A stretch of DNA of 6,265 bases from Cytophagales bacterium (GCA_020063545.1 JAGUUF010000295.1:1-6265), one strand, 5' to 3'; positions 1 to 6,186 are shown, counted from the first letter of the stretch. The notes: generated by a model not told the origin, from the letters alone. Numbers and translations: made by a program.

Positions 1-321
1 CACAGCTTTCTTCAGCAGGGGTGCAAAATGCGATCGGTCAACAGCAATGTGTTGCGACAAAACGCCCATGTATTTTTCAAGTGCATCTTTAACCTCCTCA
101 TGCTCATAATCGAAGTACGGGCTTTTCAGTTTTTTTGCTTCCTCGCGCCAGGCCCGGAACAACTCACGCACCACGAACAGGTTTACCTGGTGCACCTCGC
201 ACAGCGACAGGATTTCCTTGCCGGTTATTCGATCCTTCTTATCGAAAAACGTGGCCAACACTTTCTCTGCAAACGCATCGCTGTACAGGGCTATGGCCTC
301 CAGGCTGATTTTTTCATCCAT
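1..321 (-). CDS. Conserved-looking hypothetical protein, 3' end cut off by the window
   Basis: The minus strand is open from an ATG at 321 down to base 1 (107 codons) with no stop, so the C-terminus lies outside the window. The first in-frame codon stop upstream is TAA at 346-348, and no other ATG lies between, so this start is well bounded. The protein begins MDEKISLEAIALYSD and is soluble, charged and probably all helical, with motifs such as FDKKDRITGKEIL, VVRELFRAWREEAKKLKSPY and a C-terminal stretch LEKYMGVLSQHIAVDRSHF. There is no signal peptide or membrane segment. I do not recognise the family and assign no function. It diverges from tdk across a 149-nt gap that holds a good Bacteroidota-type -7 element for this gene. 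A rightward ORF of 100 codons on the opposite strand (28-330) is judged to be a shadow of this gene. Confidence 0.75.
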   Translation of the reverse strand, partial: MDEKISLEAIALYSDAFAEKVLATFFDKKDRITGKEILSLCEVHQVNLFVVRELFRAWREEAKKLKSPYFDYEHEEVKDALEKYMGVLSQHIAVDRSHFAPLLKKAV

Positions 322-353
322 ACGGTATGAACCGGGTAATACGGGTTAAACGT

Positions 354-361
354 CAAAAATA
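354..361 (-). promoter_or_regulatory. Putative -7 promoter element for the leftward hypothetical gene
   Basis: Read on the minus strand these bases are TATTTTTG, an exact match to the Bacteroidota -7 consensus TAnnTTTG. The element sits 32 nt upstream of the ATG at 321, which would give a leader of about 25 nt. The -33 TTTG partner is poor: the nearest candidate is TTG at 386-388, slightly too far away. The call rests on the -7 match and its position only. Confidence 0.4.
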
Positions 362-470
362 GCAAAGTCGGTACATCGCTGCATGCAAGATGGCAAGATT
401 TGGCGGAAGGCGAAAACAATCCCGCCAGGCACCAGATTTAAACTATCGGCCTTCCTGACTAAATTGCACC

Positions 471-1079
471 ATGTTCATTGAGCCGCAACTCCAACGAAAC
501 AATCCGCCCGGCAGGGCCGGCTGGATTGAAGTGATTTGCGGCTGTATGTTTTCGGGCAAAACCGAGGAGCTGATCCGAAGGCTTAACCGTGCACTTATTG
601 CCAGGCAGAACGTGGAAATTTTTAAGCCCGTTACCGACAAGCGGTACCACGAACAAAACATTGTTTCGCATAATGAACGGGCAATACGCTCAACACCGGT
701 CAACTTCGCTTCTGATATTTTGCTGCTTGCCGGTGATTGCGATGTGGTGGGCATTGATGAGGCCCAGTTTTTTGATGACGCCATCGTGGAGGTATGCAAC
801 ACCCTGGCCAACAGCGGCAAACGGGTAATTGTGGCAGGCCTCGATATGGACTTTGAAGGAAAACCCTTCGGCCCAATGCCCAACCTGCTGGCTGTAGCCG
901 AGTTTGTAACAAAAGTGCATGCCATCTGCGCACAAACCGGTGACCTCGCATCGTTTTCTTTCCGATTGACAGACGATAACCAGCAAGTGCTGCTTGGCGA
1001 AAAAGCCCAGTATGAAGCCCGGAGCCGCGGTAGTTTTATGGAGGGGATGAGAAAAAGAAGAAATGAATCAACCAATTAA
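471..1079 (+). CDS. tdk: Thymidine kinase (type II), possibly without the usual zinc site
   Basis: This cytosolic enzyme phosphorylates thymidine to dTMP with ATP in the pyrimidine salvage pathway. The 202-residue protein has the size of type II thymidine kinases. The P-loop is GCMFSGKT (residues 24-31), and the Walker B/catalytic segment is GIDEAQFFDD (94-103), with Glu97 the expected catalytic base. GLDMDFEGKPFGPMP (123-137) is the conserved loop after it, and Tyr181 lies in the substrate-binding lasso region. Family members usually carry a structural zinc held by CxxC and a later CxxC/H. Here the first pair reads C153-A-Q-T156 and the second S185-R-G-S188, so three of four ligands appear replaced. 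The protein starts MFIEP at the first ATG of the frame after an untranslated leader; no clear Shine-Dalgarno is seen. Its last 17 nt overlap porZ, so it probably heads the tdk-porZ-recO transcript. Confidence 0.95.
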   Translation: MFIEPQLQRNNPPGRAGWIEVICGCMFSGKTEELIRRLNRALIARQNVEIFKPVTDKRYHEQNIVSHNERAIRSTPVNFASDILLLAGDCDVVGIDEAQFFDDAIVEVCNTLANSGKRVIVAGLDMDFEGKPFGPMPNLLAVAEFVTKVHAICAQTGDLASFSFRLTDDNQQVLLGEKAQYEARSRGSFMEGMRKRRNESTN

Positions 1080-3279
1080 CCGGAATATACAGGCACCCTT
1101 TTTTTTAATCTGGGTACTCTTTTTCTCCGTAAAGGTTAATGCCCAGGATATTCCCCTCGGTACCTGGCGGGCGCATATTTCTTACAACTTCATTCATTCC
1201 ATTGCTCAAAGCTCATCAAAAATTTATGCGGGCGCTTCCAATGGAATCAGTATTGTTGATCGGGCAGATGGATCGCTCACGTCACTCAACAAGCTTAACG
1301 GGCTTAGCGGAACCGGCATTACTACGCTCGCCTTTGACGGCAACCGAAATCAATTATTGGTTGGCTATGCTGATGGCAACCTGGACATTGTAAAAGAAAA
1401 CGAAATTATCAATTTCAGCGCGCTCAAAAATTCCCCGACTATTGTCGGGTCAAAGCAAATAAATCACATTAGTATTCAACAGTCCTATGCTTACCTGGCG
1501 GCCGACTTTGGTGTAGTGGTGTTTGATCTTATTCGCCTGGAAATCAAAGAAACCTGGCGCGATCTCGGGGTAAGCGGAACTCAATTGAAAATTTATAGTA
1601 GTGCATTTAAACCCGACAGTATTTTTCTGGCCACTGAAAACGGAATAATGGCCGGGAATCTGGCGGAGAACCTGATGGACTTTACTAACTGGGCACGTTT
1701 TAATCAGGGCAGCTTTAATAACCCGGTTCAATCAATCGCCTATTTCAACAATAAAGTTTATGCGGCTGTTAATGGCGATGGCCTATATAACTACATAAAC
1801 GGCACGTGGACAAAAGAAACGTTTCTACAGAATGAAGAATTCAGCAGCCTTTCTTCGTTTACTGACTTACTAATCACAACCTCCACACAGGTTTGGAAAC
1901 TTAGCCATGCCGGTGTACTAACCGAAGTAACAACCAGCCTTATTCAAAAGCCGCAATGCGCTGTTGAGGACGGCAGCGGAAACCTTTGGATTGGTGATGG
2001 CCGGAACGGCCTCGTATCGAACCTTAGCGGAACATTTCAGCCTTTCAATCCCAATGGCCCTACATTTTCCGGCAGTTTCAGGCTCAAGTACTTTTCGGGT
2101 ACAGTATTCGCGATGGCCGGTGGCTTTAAATCCGACTTTACTCCGGCCGGAAAAACCGAATACGTAAACTACTTTAGTTTGGGCAACTGGAGTACCATCC
2201 CCGAATATTTCCGGCAGGATGTTTCAGGCATTGATTTCTCCGAAAGCAAAGCATTTGTTTCATCCTTTACGGAGGGGCTTCAGGTACATAATGGTACGAT
2301 AACCATTTTTAACAGCGGCAACAGTCCGTTAACCAACAGCCGTGTTTCAGCCATTGCTTCTTCGGCTGAAGGACTTTGGGTAGCCAACTATAATTCCACG
2401 CAACCGCTTCACCTGCTTAAGCCCGATAATACCTGGCAATCGTTTTCCTTTCCGGTTAGTGCATCGCAGTACCCGGTTAACCTGTTGGTTGATAACGTTG
2501 GACAAGTTTGGCTAACACTTAATCCCTCCAATGGTGGAGGAATTCTGGTTTTTAACAAAGCCACAAACCAGCATGTTCAGTTAACTGAAGCTTCCGGGGC
2601 GGGCGCTTTGCCCAGCCGCAAAGTTTATGCACTTGCCAGCGACCGCAACGGAGCAGTTTGGGTGGGTACCGATGCAGGTGTTGCCTATTTTCCCGATCCG
2701 TCACGCGTATTCAGTGGAAACATCAACTCGGTTAAACCCTTTATAAACGGCAGGGTGCTGCTGCGCGATGAAAAGACAACGGCCATTGCTGTAGATGGCG
2801 GAAACCGGAAGTGGCTGGGTACGGAGCGCGGAGTATGGTTGTTCGATCCGTATGGTGAAAATCAGATTTTACATTTCAATGAATCCAACAGTCCGTTGCT
2901 TTCGGATAAAATCAACGCTATTGAAATAAACCCTTCAACGGGTGAAGTGCTTTTCGGAACCGGGGCAGGCATCGTTTCGTATCGCTCCGATGCCACAGCC
3001 GGCACGCCTTCGTTCTCGAAAATCAAAATATTTCCGAATCCGGTAACGGCAAATTTCACGGGCACGGTTGGGATTACCGGTTTGGCTGCAGACTCCTTTG
3101 TAAAAATCACCGATGTTTCAGGCAAACTTATCTGGCAAACCCGGGCCAGCGGAGGCACGGCAACGTGGAATGTGCAGGATGTTTCAGGCCGCAGCGTTGC
3201 AACCGGAATTTACCTGGTTATTGCCATATCGCAGGATGGCCGTGAAAGTATGATTGGCAAAATTGCAGTTGTTAATTGA
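1063..3279 (+). CDS. porZ: PorZ-like beta-propeller protein of the type IX secretion system attachment complex
   Basis: The 738-residue protein starts with a signal peptide: hydrophobic stretch at residues 11-22 and a likely cleavage after VNA (25-27). The mature protein begins QDIPLGTWRAHISYN, typical of the PorZ N-terminal propeller. Two-component-regulator-type propeller blades follow, seen as repeated G-x-(L/V/K)-W-(I/V/L)-G motifs: GNLWIGDGRNGL (306-317), EGLWVAN (436-442), GAVWVGTDAGV (530-540) and GNRKWLGTERGVWLFD (580-595). From about 651 to the end there is a type A T9SS sorting domain, with IFPNPV (656-661), KITDVSGKLIW and GIYLV. In Porphyromonas gingivalis, PorZ works at the cell surface with PorU, PorV and PorQ, which cleave sorting domains and attach cargo to anionic lipopolysaccharide; the same role is inferred here. 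The ATG at 1063 follows an A/G-rich AAGAAGAA stretch and overlaps the tdk end. recO follows 6 nt after the TGA stop, an arrangement I recall from other Bacteroidota. An ordinary propeller sensor or T9SS cargo protein is the alternative, but the N-terminus and the recO neighbour favour PorZ. Confidence 0.85.
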   Translation: MNQPINRNIQAPFFLIWVLFFSVKVNAQDIPLGTWRAHISYNFIHSIAQSSSKIYAGASNGISIVDRADGSLTSLNKLNGLSGTGITTLAFDGNRNQLLVGYADGNLDIVKENEIINFSALKNSPTIVGSKQINHISIQQSYAYLAADFGVVVFDLIRLEIKETWRDLGVSGTQLKIYSSAFKPDSIFLATENGIMAGNLAENLMDFTNWARFNQGSFNNPVQSIAYFNNKVYAAVNGDGLYNYINGTWTKETFLQNEEFSSLSSFTDLLITTSTQVWKLSHAGVLTEVTTSLIQKPQCAVEDGSGNLWIGDGRNGLVSNLSGTFQPFNPNGPTFSGSFRLKYFSGTVFAMAGGFKSDFTPAGKTEYVNYFSLGNWSTIPEYFRQDVSGIDFSESKAFVSSFTEGLQVHNGTITIFNSGNSPLTNSRVSAIASSAEGLWVANYNSTQPLHLLKPDNTWQSFSFPVSASQYPVNLLVDNVGQVWLTLNPSNGGGILVFNKATNQHVQLTEASGAGALPSRKVYALASDRNGAVWVGTDAGVAYFPDPSRVFSGNINSVKPFINGRVLLRDEKTTAIAVDGGNRKWLGTERGVWLFDPYGENQILHFNESNSPLLSDKINAIEINPSTGEVLFGTGAGIVSYRSDATAGTPSFSKIKIFPNPVTANFTGTVGITGLAADSFVKITDVSGKLIWQTRASGGTATWNVQDVSGRSVATGIYLVIAISQDGRESMIGKIAVVN

Positions 3280-3285
3280 TTTGTT

Positions 3286-3954
3286 GTGCTTCAAAAAACA
3301 CGCGGCATCGTTTTTCGTTTTACCCGGTTCAGGGAAACATCAATCATCGTTACCATTTTTACCGAACACTTCGGGCTTCAATCGTACATCGTTAACGGGG
3401 TGCGCAGCGCATCGGCCAGGGGTAAGATGGCCCTGTACCAGCCGCTAACTCTGCTGGATATGGTGGTTTACCATAAAGAGCACGCCAACATTGTGCGCAT
3501 TAAAGAAGTAAAGTGTTTTTTTCCTTTTCAATCCATCCCTGCCAACATCAAAAAATCAGCCATTGCCCTGTTTTTAACCGAGCTGGTAAACAAAACAGTT
3601 AAGGATGAAAGCCATGCCCATGAACTGTTTAATTTTTTATCAAACTCCTTAATCACACTCGATGAAATGAAATCGGGTTACGAAAATTTTCACCTGATCT
3701 TTCTCATCCGGCTCAGTCGCCTGCTAGGATTCGGGATATTTTCTGCAGTCGATATTACAGGCGGAAAGATTGCCGCTGATGACATGTTCTCTTTAATCAG
3801 TAAATTGGTAAACAGCGATTACAACCGCCCCGTGGAGATGACTATTGCACAACGCAGGGAATTGCTGGACTGGTTGCTAATGTTTTATAAAACCCATATG
3901 GATTCACTGGGTGAGTTTAAGTCGGTGCAGGTGCTGAAGGAGGTGTTGAGCTAA
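3286..3954 (+). CDS. recO: DNA repair protein RecO, GTG start
   Basis: RecO helps RecR (and RecF) load RecA on SSB-coated single-stranded DNA and anneals complementary strands during recombinational repair. The 222-residue protein begins MLQKTRGIVFRFTRFRETS, the hallmark N-terminus of RecO, and residues 1 to about 80 form the OB-fold region (IVTIFTEHFGLQSYIVNGVR, SARGKMALYQPLTLLDMV). The rest is the helical domain, with AIALFLTELVNKTVKDE and LIFLIRLSRLLGFG as recognisable pieces. No four-cysteine zinc cluster is present, so this is a RecO without the zinc finger. The start is GTG at 3286: the porZ stop TGA (3277-3279) lies in the same frame only two codons upstream, and no ATG gives the conserved N-terminus. 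The gene is therefore likely translated after porZ on the same message. Its stop is 2 nt from the stop of the converging TerB-like gene. Confidence 0.93.
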   Translation: MLQKTRGIVFRFTRFRETSIIVTIFTEHFGLQSYIVNGVRSASARGKMALYQPLTLLDMVVYHKEHANIVRIKEVKCFFPFQSIPANIKKSAIALFLTELVNKTVKDESHAHELFNFLSNSLITLDEMKSGYENFHLIFLIRLSRLLGFGIFSAVDITGGKIAADDMFSLISKLVNSDYNRPVEMTIAQRRELLDWLLMFYKTHMDSLGEFKSVQVLKEVLS

Positions 3955-3956
3955 GT

Positions 3957-4373
3957 TTAAGCAACCCGTTTTTGTACCTGGTGAGGTGCACGGGTATTCA
4001 ACGAAATGCGTGCACCAAGAATCACATCCTCAAACTCAATATTTGTGTGCTTAAGTGAATAGAGCAGGAACCTGACCTCTTTCATATCCATCCGCTCATC
4101 GGCCTGGGCAAGTTTGTATAAATGTACAAACACCGCCAGTCTCTCTTCCTCTTCACACAAATTAAGCCGTTCAATGCCTTCACGGTAACTTTCCTGCTCC
4201 GACATCCTCGCAACTACATTTAAAAAGTAGGTGTACAAGGTATGCGGAATATCCTCTTCCTTCCGGATGTGATCAAGCATAAGCTTCTCCTGCGCATCAA
4301 TGTTACCATCCGCACTCATCAGCAAATGGGCAAAATGGAGAAGGCCTAACTGGAAATTGAGTGAGCGGTTCAT
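3957..4373 (-). CDS. TerB-like small acidic helical protein
   Basis: The 138-residue protein has no signal peptide or membrane segment. Two copies of the signature of the TerB/DjlA-type metal-binding helical fold can be read: HFAHLLMSADGNIDAQEKLML (residues 13-33) and YKLAQADERMDMKEVRFLL (86-104), each a small-residue/hydrophobic helix followed by A-D-x-x-(I/M)-D-x-x-E. The acidic residues of the two repeats (Asp22, Asp26, Glu29; Asp92, Asp96, Glu99) are plausible ligands for a divalent metal. Proteins of this fold occur in tellurite-resistance operons and in many unrelated settings, so the name does not imply tellurite resistance. Nothing in the neighbourhood fixes a role. It lies 72 nt downstream of the aminotransferase in the same direction and has its own strong ribosome binding site, so it may be the last gene of that run. 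It converges on recO with a 2-nt gap. Confidence 0.75.
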   Translation of the reverse strand: MNRSLNFQLGLLHFAHLLMSADGNIDAQEKLMLDHIRKEEDIPHTLYTYFLNVVARMSEQESYREGIERLNLCEEEERLAVFVHLYKLAQADERMDMKEVRFLLYSLKHTNIEFEDVILGARISLNTRAPHQVQKRVA

Positions 4374-4381
4374 GGGTTTTT

Positions 4382-4388
4382 ACTCCTT
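4382..4388 (-). promoter_or_regulatory. Strong Shine-Dalgarno site of the TerB-like gene
   Basis: The minus strand reads AAGGAGT, 8 nt before the ATG at 4373. It is the only textbook Shine-Dalgarno sequence in front of a gene in this window, and it fixes the start of the TerB-like protein at that ATG. Confidence 0.7.
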
Positions 4389-4445
4389 AGTGAAAAAATT
4401 GCCGGGAGGTAACCCGTTAACTGTTGTGTTTATACAAAACGCTGA

Positions 4446-5645
4446 TTACCTGAGCTTTTGAAGGGTTTCCTTCATCCGTTTCAACGCCTCCCGCAAATCC
4501 TTTTCGGACGCGGCATACGAAAGCCGAATGCAGCGGTCGTCACCAAAAGCCCCACCCGGCACCAGCGAAACATGGGCTTTATCCAGCAGGTACATGCACA
4601 GATCAAGGTCATTTTTTATGGTAACTGCTCCATCGGATTTACCGAAATAGGATGATACATCCGGGAAAAAATAAAACGCGCCTTGCGGATAGTTTGATTT
4701 TACACCGGGTATTTCCTTAAGCAGACTGTACACAATTTCCCTGCGGCTGCGGTACTCCTCAACCATTTTGCGGGTTGGTTCCGGGTCGCCCGTGATGGCC
4801 GCCAGTGCAGCACGCTGTGCAATAGAACAATTGGCAGACGTAAGCTGGCCCTGGATTTTATTGCACCCATCGGCAATCCATTTTGGCGCCCCGATGTACC
4901 CCACGCGCCAGCCCGTCATGGCAAACCCTTTGGCAAATCCGTTTACCGTTATGGTGCGCTCAAACATGCCCGGCAGGGAAGCAATGCTGAGGGAGTCTCC
5001 GGTGAAATTGATGTGCTCATAAATTTCATCGGCAATAACCAAGAGGTTCTCGTGTTTTAACACTACCGCTGCAATGGCTTCAATTTCCTTTCTTGAAAAA
5101 ACCGAACCGGTCGGGTTGCAGGGCGAAGAAAAAATAATCGCCCGCGTTTTTTTTGTGATGGCCTTCTCAACCTGCCCGGCCGTTACCTTAAAATCGTTTT
5201 CGATGCTGCCTTTCACAATAACCGGTGTGGCTTCCGAAAGCCGGATGAGCGCATCATAACTAACCCAGTAAGGCGAAAACACAATTACTTCATCGCCCGG
5301 GTTAAGCAGAGCCAGCATGGCATTGGCAATGGATTGCTTGGCACCGTTGGATACAATGATGTTTTCGGCTTTGTACGGAACCTTGTTTTCCTTTTGGTAT
5401 TTGGCTGCCAGCGCTTCGCGAAAATCCTGGTAACCCGCTACGGGAGGATAGGCGAAATACTTTCCTTCGTCAATGGCTTTTTTGGCAGCCTCGCAAATGT
5501 GCTGCGGTGTTTTGAAATCGGGCTCACCCAAACTCAGGTTGATGACATCCAGGCCGCGGTTTTTATATTCACGGGCTTTGGCCGCCATGGCCAGTGTGGC
5601 CGATTCTTCAATGGCATTAATGCGATTGGAAAGAAGGTTATTCAT
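4446..5645 (-). CDS. aspC: Pyridoxal-phosphate class I aminotransferase, aspartate aminotransferase type (subgroup I-beta)
   Basis: The 399-residue enzyme transfers amino groups between amino acids and 2-oxo acids with pyridoxal 5'-phosphate (PLP) in the cytosol. Aspartate/2-oxoglutarate is the most likely pair. Motifs in order: NLSLGEPDFKTP (36-47), YPPVAGYQDFR (66-76), VSNGAKQ (98-104), SPYWVSY (124-130) where Trp127 stacks near the cofactor, PCNPTG (175-180) with Asn177, ADEIYEH (205-211) with Asp206 and Tyr209, NGFAKGFAMTGWRVGY (235-250) with Lys239 as the Schiff-base lysine, and IRLSYAAS (373-380) with Arg374 binding the substrate alpha-carboxylate. The lysine in GAKQ (Lys103) matches the lysine that I recall reading the side-chain carboxylate in the Thermus enzyme, which favours a dicarboxylic substrate. 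An aromatic or prephenate aminotransferase cannot be excluded. The stop of the broken toxin gene is only 3 nt upstream of the ATG, and only a weak AGAGT precedes the start. Expression may therefore depend on transcription from, or promoters inside, the toxin-antitoxin stretch. Confidence 0.93.
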   Translation of the reverse strand: MNNLLSNRINAIEESATLAMAAKAREYKNRGLDVINLSLGEPDFKTPQHICEAAKKAIDEGKYFAYPPVAGYQDFREALAAKYQKENKVPYKAENIIVSNGAKQSIANAMLALLNPGDEVIVFSPYWVSYDALIRLSEATPVIVKGSIENDFKVTAGQVEKAITKKTRAIIFSSPCNPTGSVFSRKEIEAIAAVVLKHENLLVIADEIYEHINFTGDSLSIASLPGMFERTITVNGFAKGFAMTGWRVGYIGAPKWIADGCNKIQGQLTSANCSIAQRAALAAITGDPEPTRKMVEEYRSRREIVYSLLKEIPGVKSNYPQGAFYFFPDVSSYFGKSDGAVTIKNDLDLCMYLLDKAHVSLVPGGAFGDDRCIRLSYAASEKDLREALKRMKETLQKLR

Positions 5646-5648
5646 ACT

Positions 5649-6018
5649 CTATTCGTAAATAATTACTTCGGTCGATTTAATCGACTTAAAATCAACATCT
5701 GCAGTCATTAGCGGGATATTCAGAAAACGGGCAGTTGCAGCTACAATACAATCCGGAAGTTTAAGGTAGCTTTCCCTCCTCAGGCCAATTACATTGCTTT
5801 TAATCTCGTCATTGATGTCAATCACAATACAATCACTAATAAACCGGCTTGATCTCATTGAGTTGCTTTTCAGTTATACCCCTGAAGCTTAATAACTCCA
5901 ACTGATTAATAAATGAGAGGTAGAGTTTTTTCCGGTAGAGAATATCCGCCAGAATTTTATCTCCGTTTAAGAGATACAAAACAATATTCGTATCCAACAA
6001 TACACTATTCCCATTCAT
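5649..6018 (-). pseudogene. PIN-domain (VapC-like) toxin gene broken by a one-base frameshift
   Basis: VapC toxins are Mg-dependent RNases of toxin-antitoxin systems. The N-terminal part (6018 to about 5848) reads 57 residues from MNGNSVLLDTNIVLYLL to TEKQLNEIK, then runs out of frame to a TAG at 5836-5838. The C-terminal part continues one frame over as RFISDCIVIDIND...KLPDCIVAATARFLN...MTADVDF down to a TAG at 5649-5651. Removing one base of the GG at 5846-5847 joins them into a 122-residue protein of normal VapC length. It keeps all four acidic residues of the PIN active site: Asp9 (LLDTN), Glu41 (QLELL), Asp89 (LPDCI) and Asp107 (TADVD). No mutation other than the frameshift is apparent, so it is a recent break, a sequence error, or (less likely) a recoded gene. 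The start ATG overlaps the antitoxin end by 14 nt, the usual antitoxin-first order. The region is AT-rich compared with its neighbours. Confidence 0.8.
5671..5685. promoter_or_regulatory. 15-bp palindrome upstream of the aminotransferase, possible operator
   Basis: The bases GTCGATTTAATCGAC form perfect 7-bp arms around a single central base. The element lies inside the 3' end of the broken toxin gene, and its near edge is 25 nt before the aminotransferase ATG. That is where a dimeric regulator could act on a promoter for the aminotransferase. No matching -7 element was found beside it and it also encodes part of the toxin, so it may be chance. Confidence 0.25.
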
Positions 6019-6169
6019 CCCTCAATTGCTTTTGAATCACAAGAGGGTTTGTCTTAAGGCTGATGATTCCACAATATTTCCTTGTATCAACACCCTTGGA
6101 AGATACCGCTTTATCAAATGCTTTTTTTACTGACTTTTTGCCTGACTTTTTTCTGACTATTGTTGCCAT
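6005..6169 (-). CDS. Putative antitoxin of the VapBC-like pair, lysine-rich N-terminus
   Basis: This 54-residue protein starts MATIVRKKSGKKSVKKAF and ends NPLVIQKQLRDEWE. It precedes a PIN-domain gene and overlaps it by 14 nt, the classic layout of type II toxin-antitoxin operons. The C-terminal part KYCGIISLKTNPLVIQKQLRDEW resembles the tails of small antitoxins that sit before PIN toxins in Bacteroidota; this is recognition by memory, not a search. The C-terminus would bind and block the toxin, and the basic N-terminus could touch DNA, but no ribbon-helix-helix or AbrB domain is evident. A longer reading from an ATG at 6214 (69 residues) is possible. It is disfavoured because it would pass through the probable promoter and adds an unrelated hydrophobic stretch. 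Three lysine-rich units at residues 7-18 come from a 12-nt tandem repeat. With its toxin gene broken, the antitoxin may now be solitary. Confidence 0.7.
   Translation of the reverse strand: MATIVRKKSGKKSVKKAFDKAVSSKGVDTRKYCGIISLKTNPLVIQKQLRDEWE
6116..6151 (-). repeat. 12-nt in-frame tandem repeat inside the antitoxin gene
   Basis: On the minus strand two adjacent 12-base units read AAAAAGTCAGGC (6140-6151) and AAAAAGTCAGTA (6128-6139), identical at 10 of 12 positions. A decayed third unit, AAAAAAGCATTT, lies at 6116-6127. They encode KKSG, KKSV and KKAF. Because the unit is a multiple of three, gain or loss of a copy keeps the frame and changes only the length of the basic N-terminal segment. 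Confidence 0.65.
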
Positions 6170-6186
6170 AGACAATAAAGTTACCA

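Noticed and set aside
395..402. AAGATTTG as a -7 element for tdk
   Set aside because: It misses the first T of TAnnTTTG, has no -33 partner, and would leave a leader of about 60 nt.
443..1075. Long minus-strand open frame (210 codons) across tdk
   Set aside because: It lies antisense to a clear thymidine kinase, and its serine-rich translation has no recognisable domain. It is a shadow frame.
1434..1449. Inverted repeat CCCGAC-TATT-GTCGGG inside porZ
   Set aside because: A 6-bp stem with a four-base loop in the middle of a long coding sequence, with no T-tract or gene boundary nearby. It encodes ordinary propeller residues and is likely chance.
3964..3995. ACCCG...CGGGT hairpin at the recO/TerB-like junction as a bidirectional terminator
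   Set aside because: The pairing needs an asymmetric internal loop and no T-tract follows in either direction. It lies in the coding end of the TerB-like gene.
4393..4416. Possible leftward terminator between the aminotransferase and the TerB-like gene
   Set aside because: On the minus strand CGGG-ttacct-CCCG is followed by GCAATTTTTT, but the stem is only 4 bp, too weak to call.
5334..5711. Rightward open frame (125 codons) across the aminotransferase start
   Set aside because: It is antisense to conserved aminotransferase motifs, and its translation has no family resemblance.
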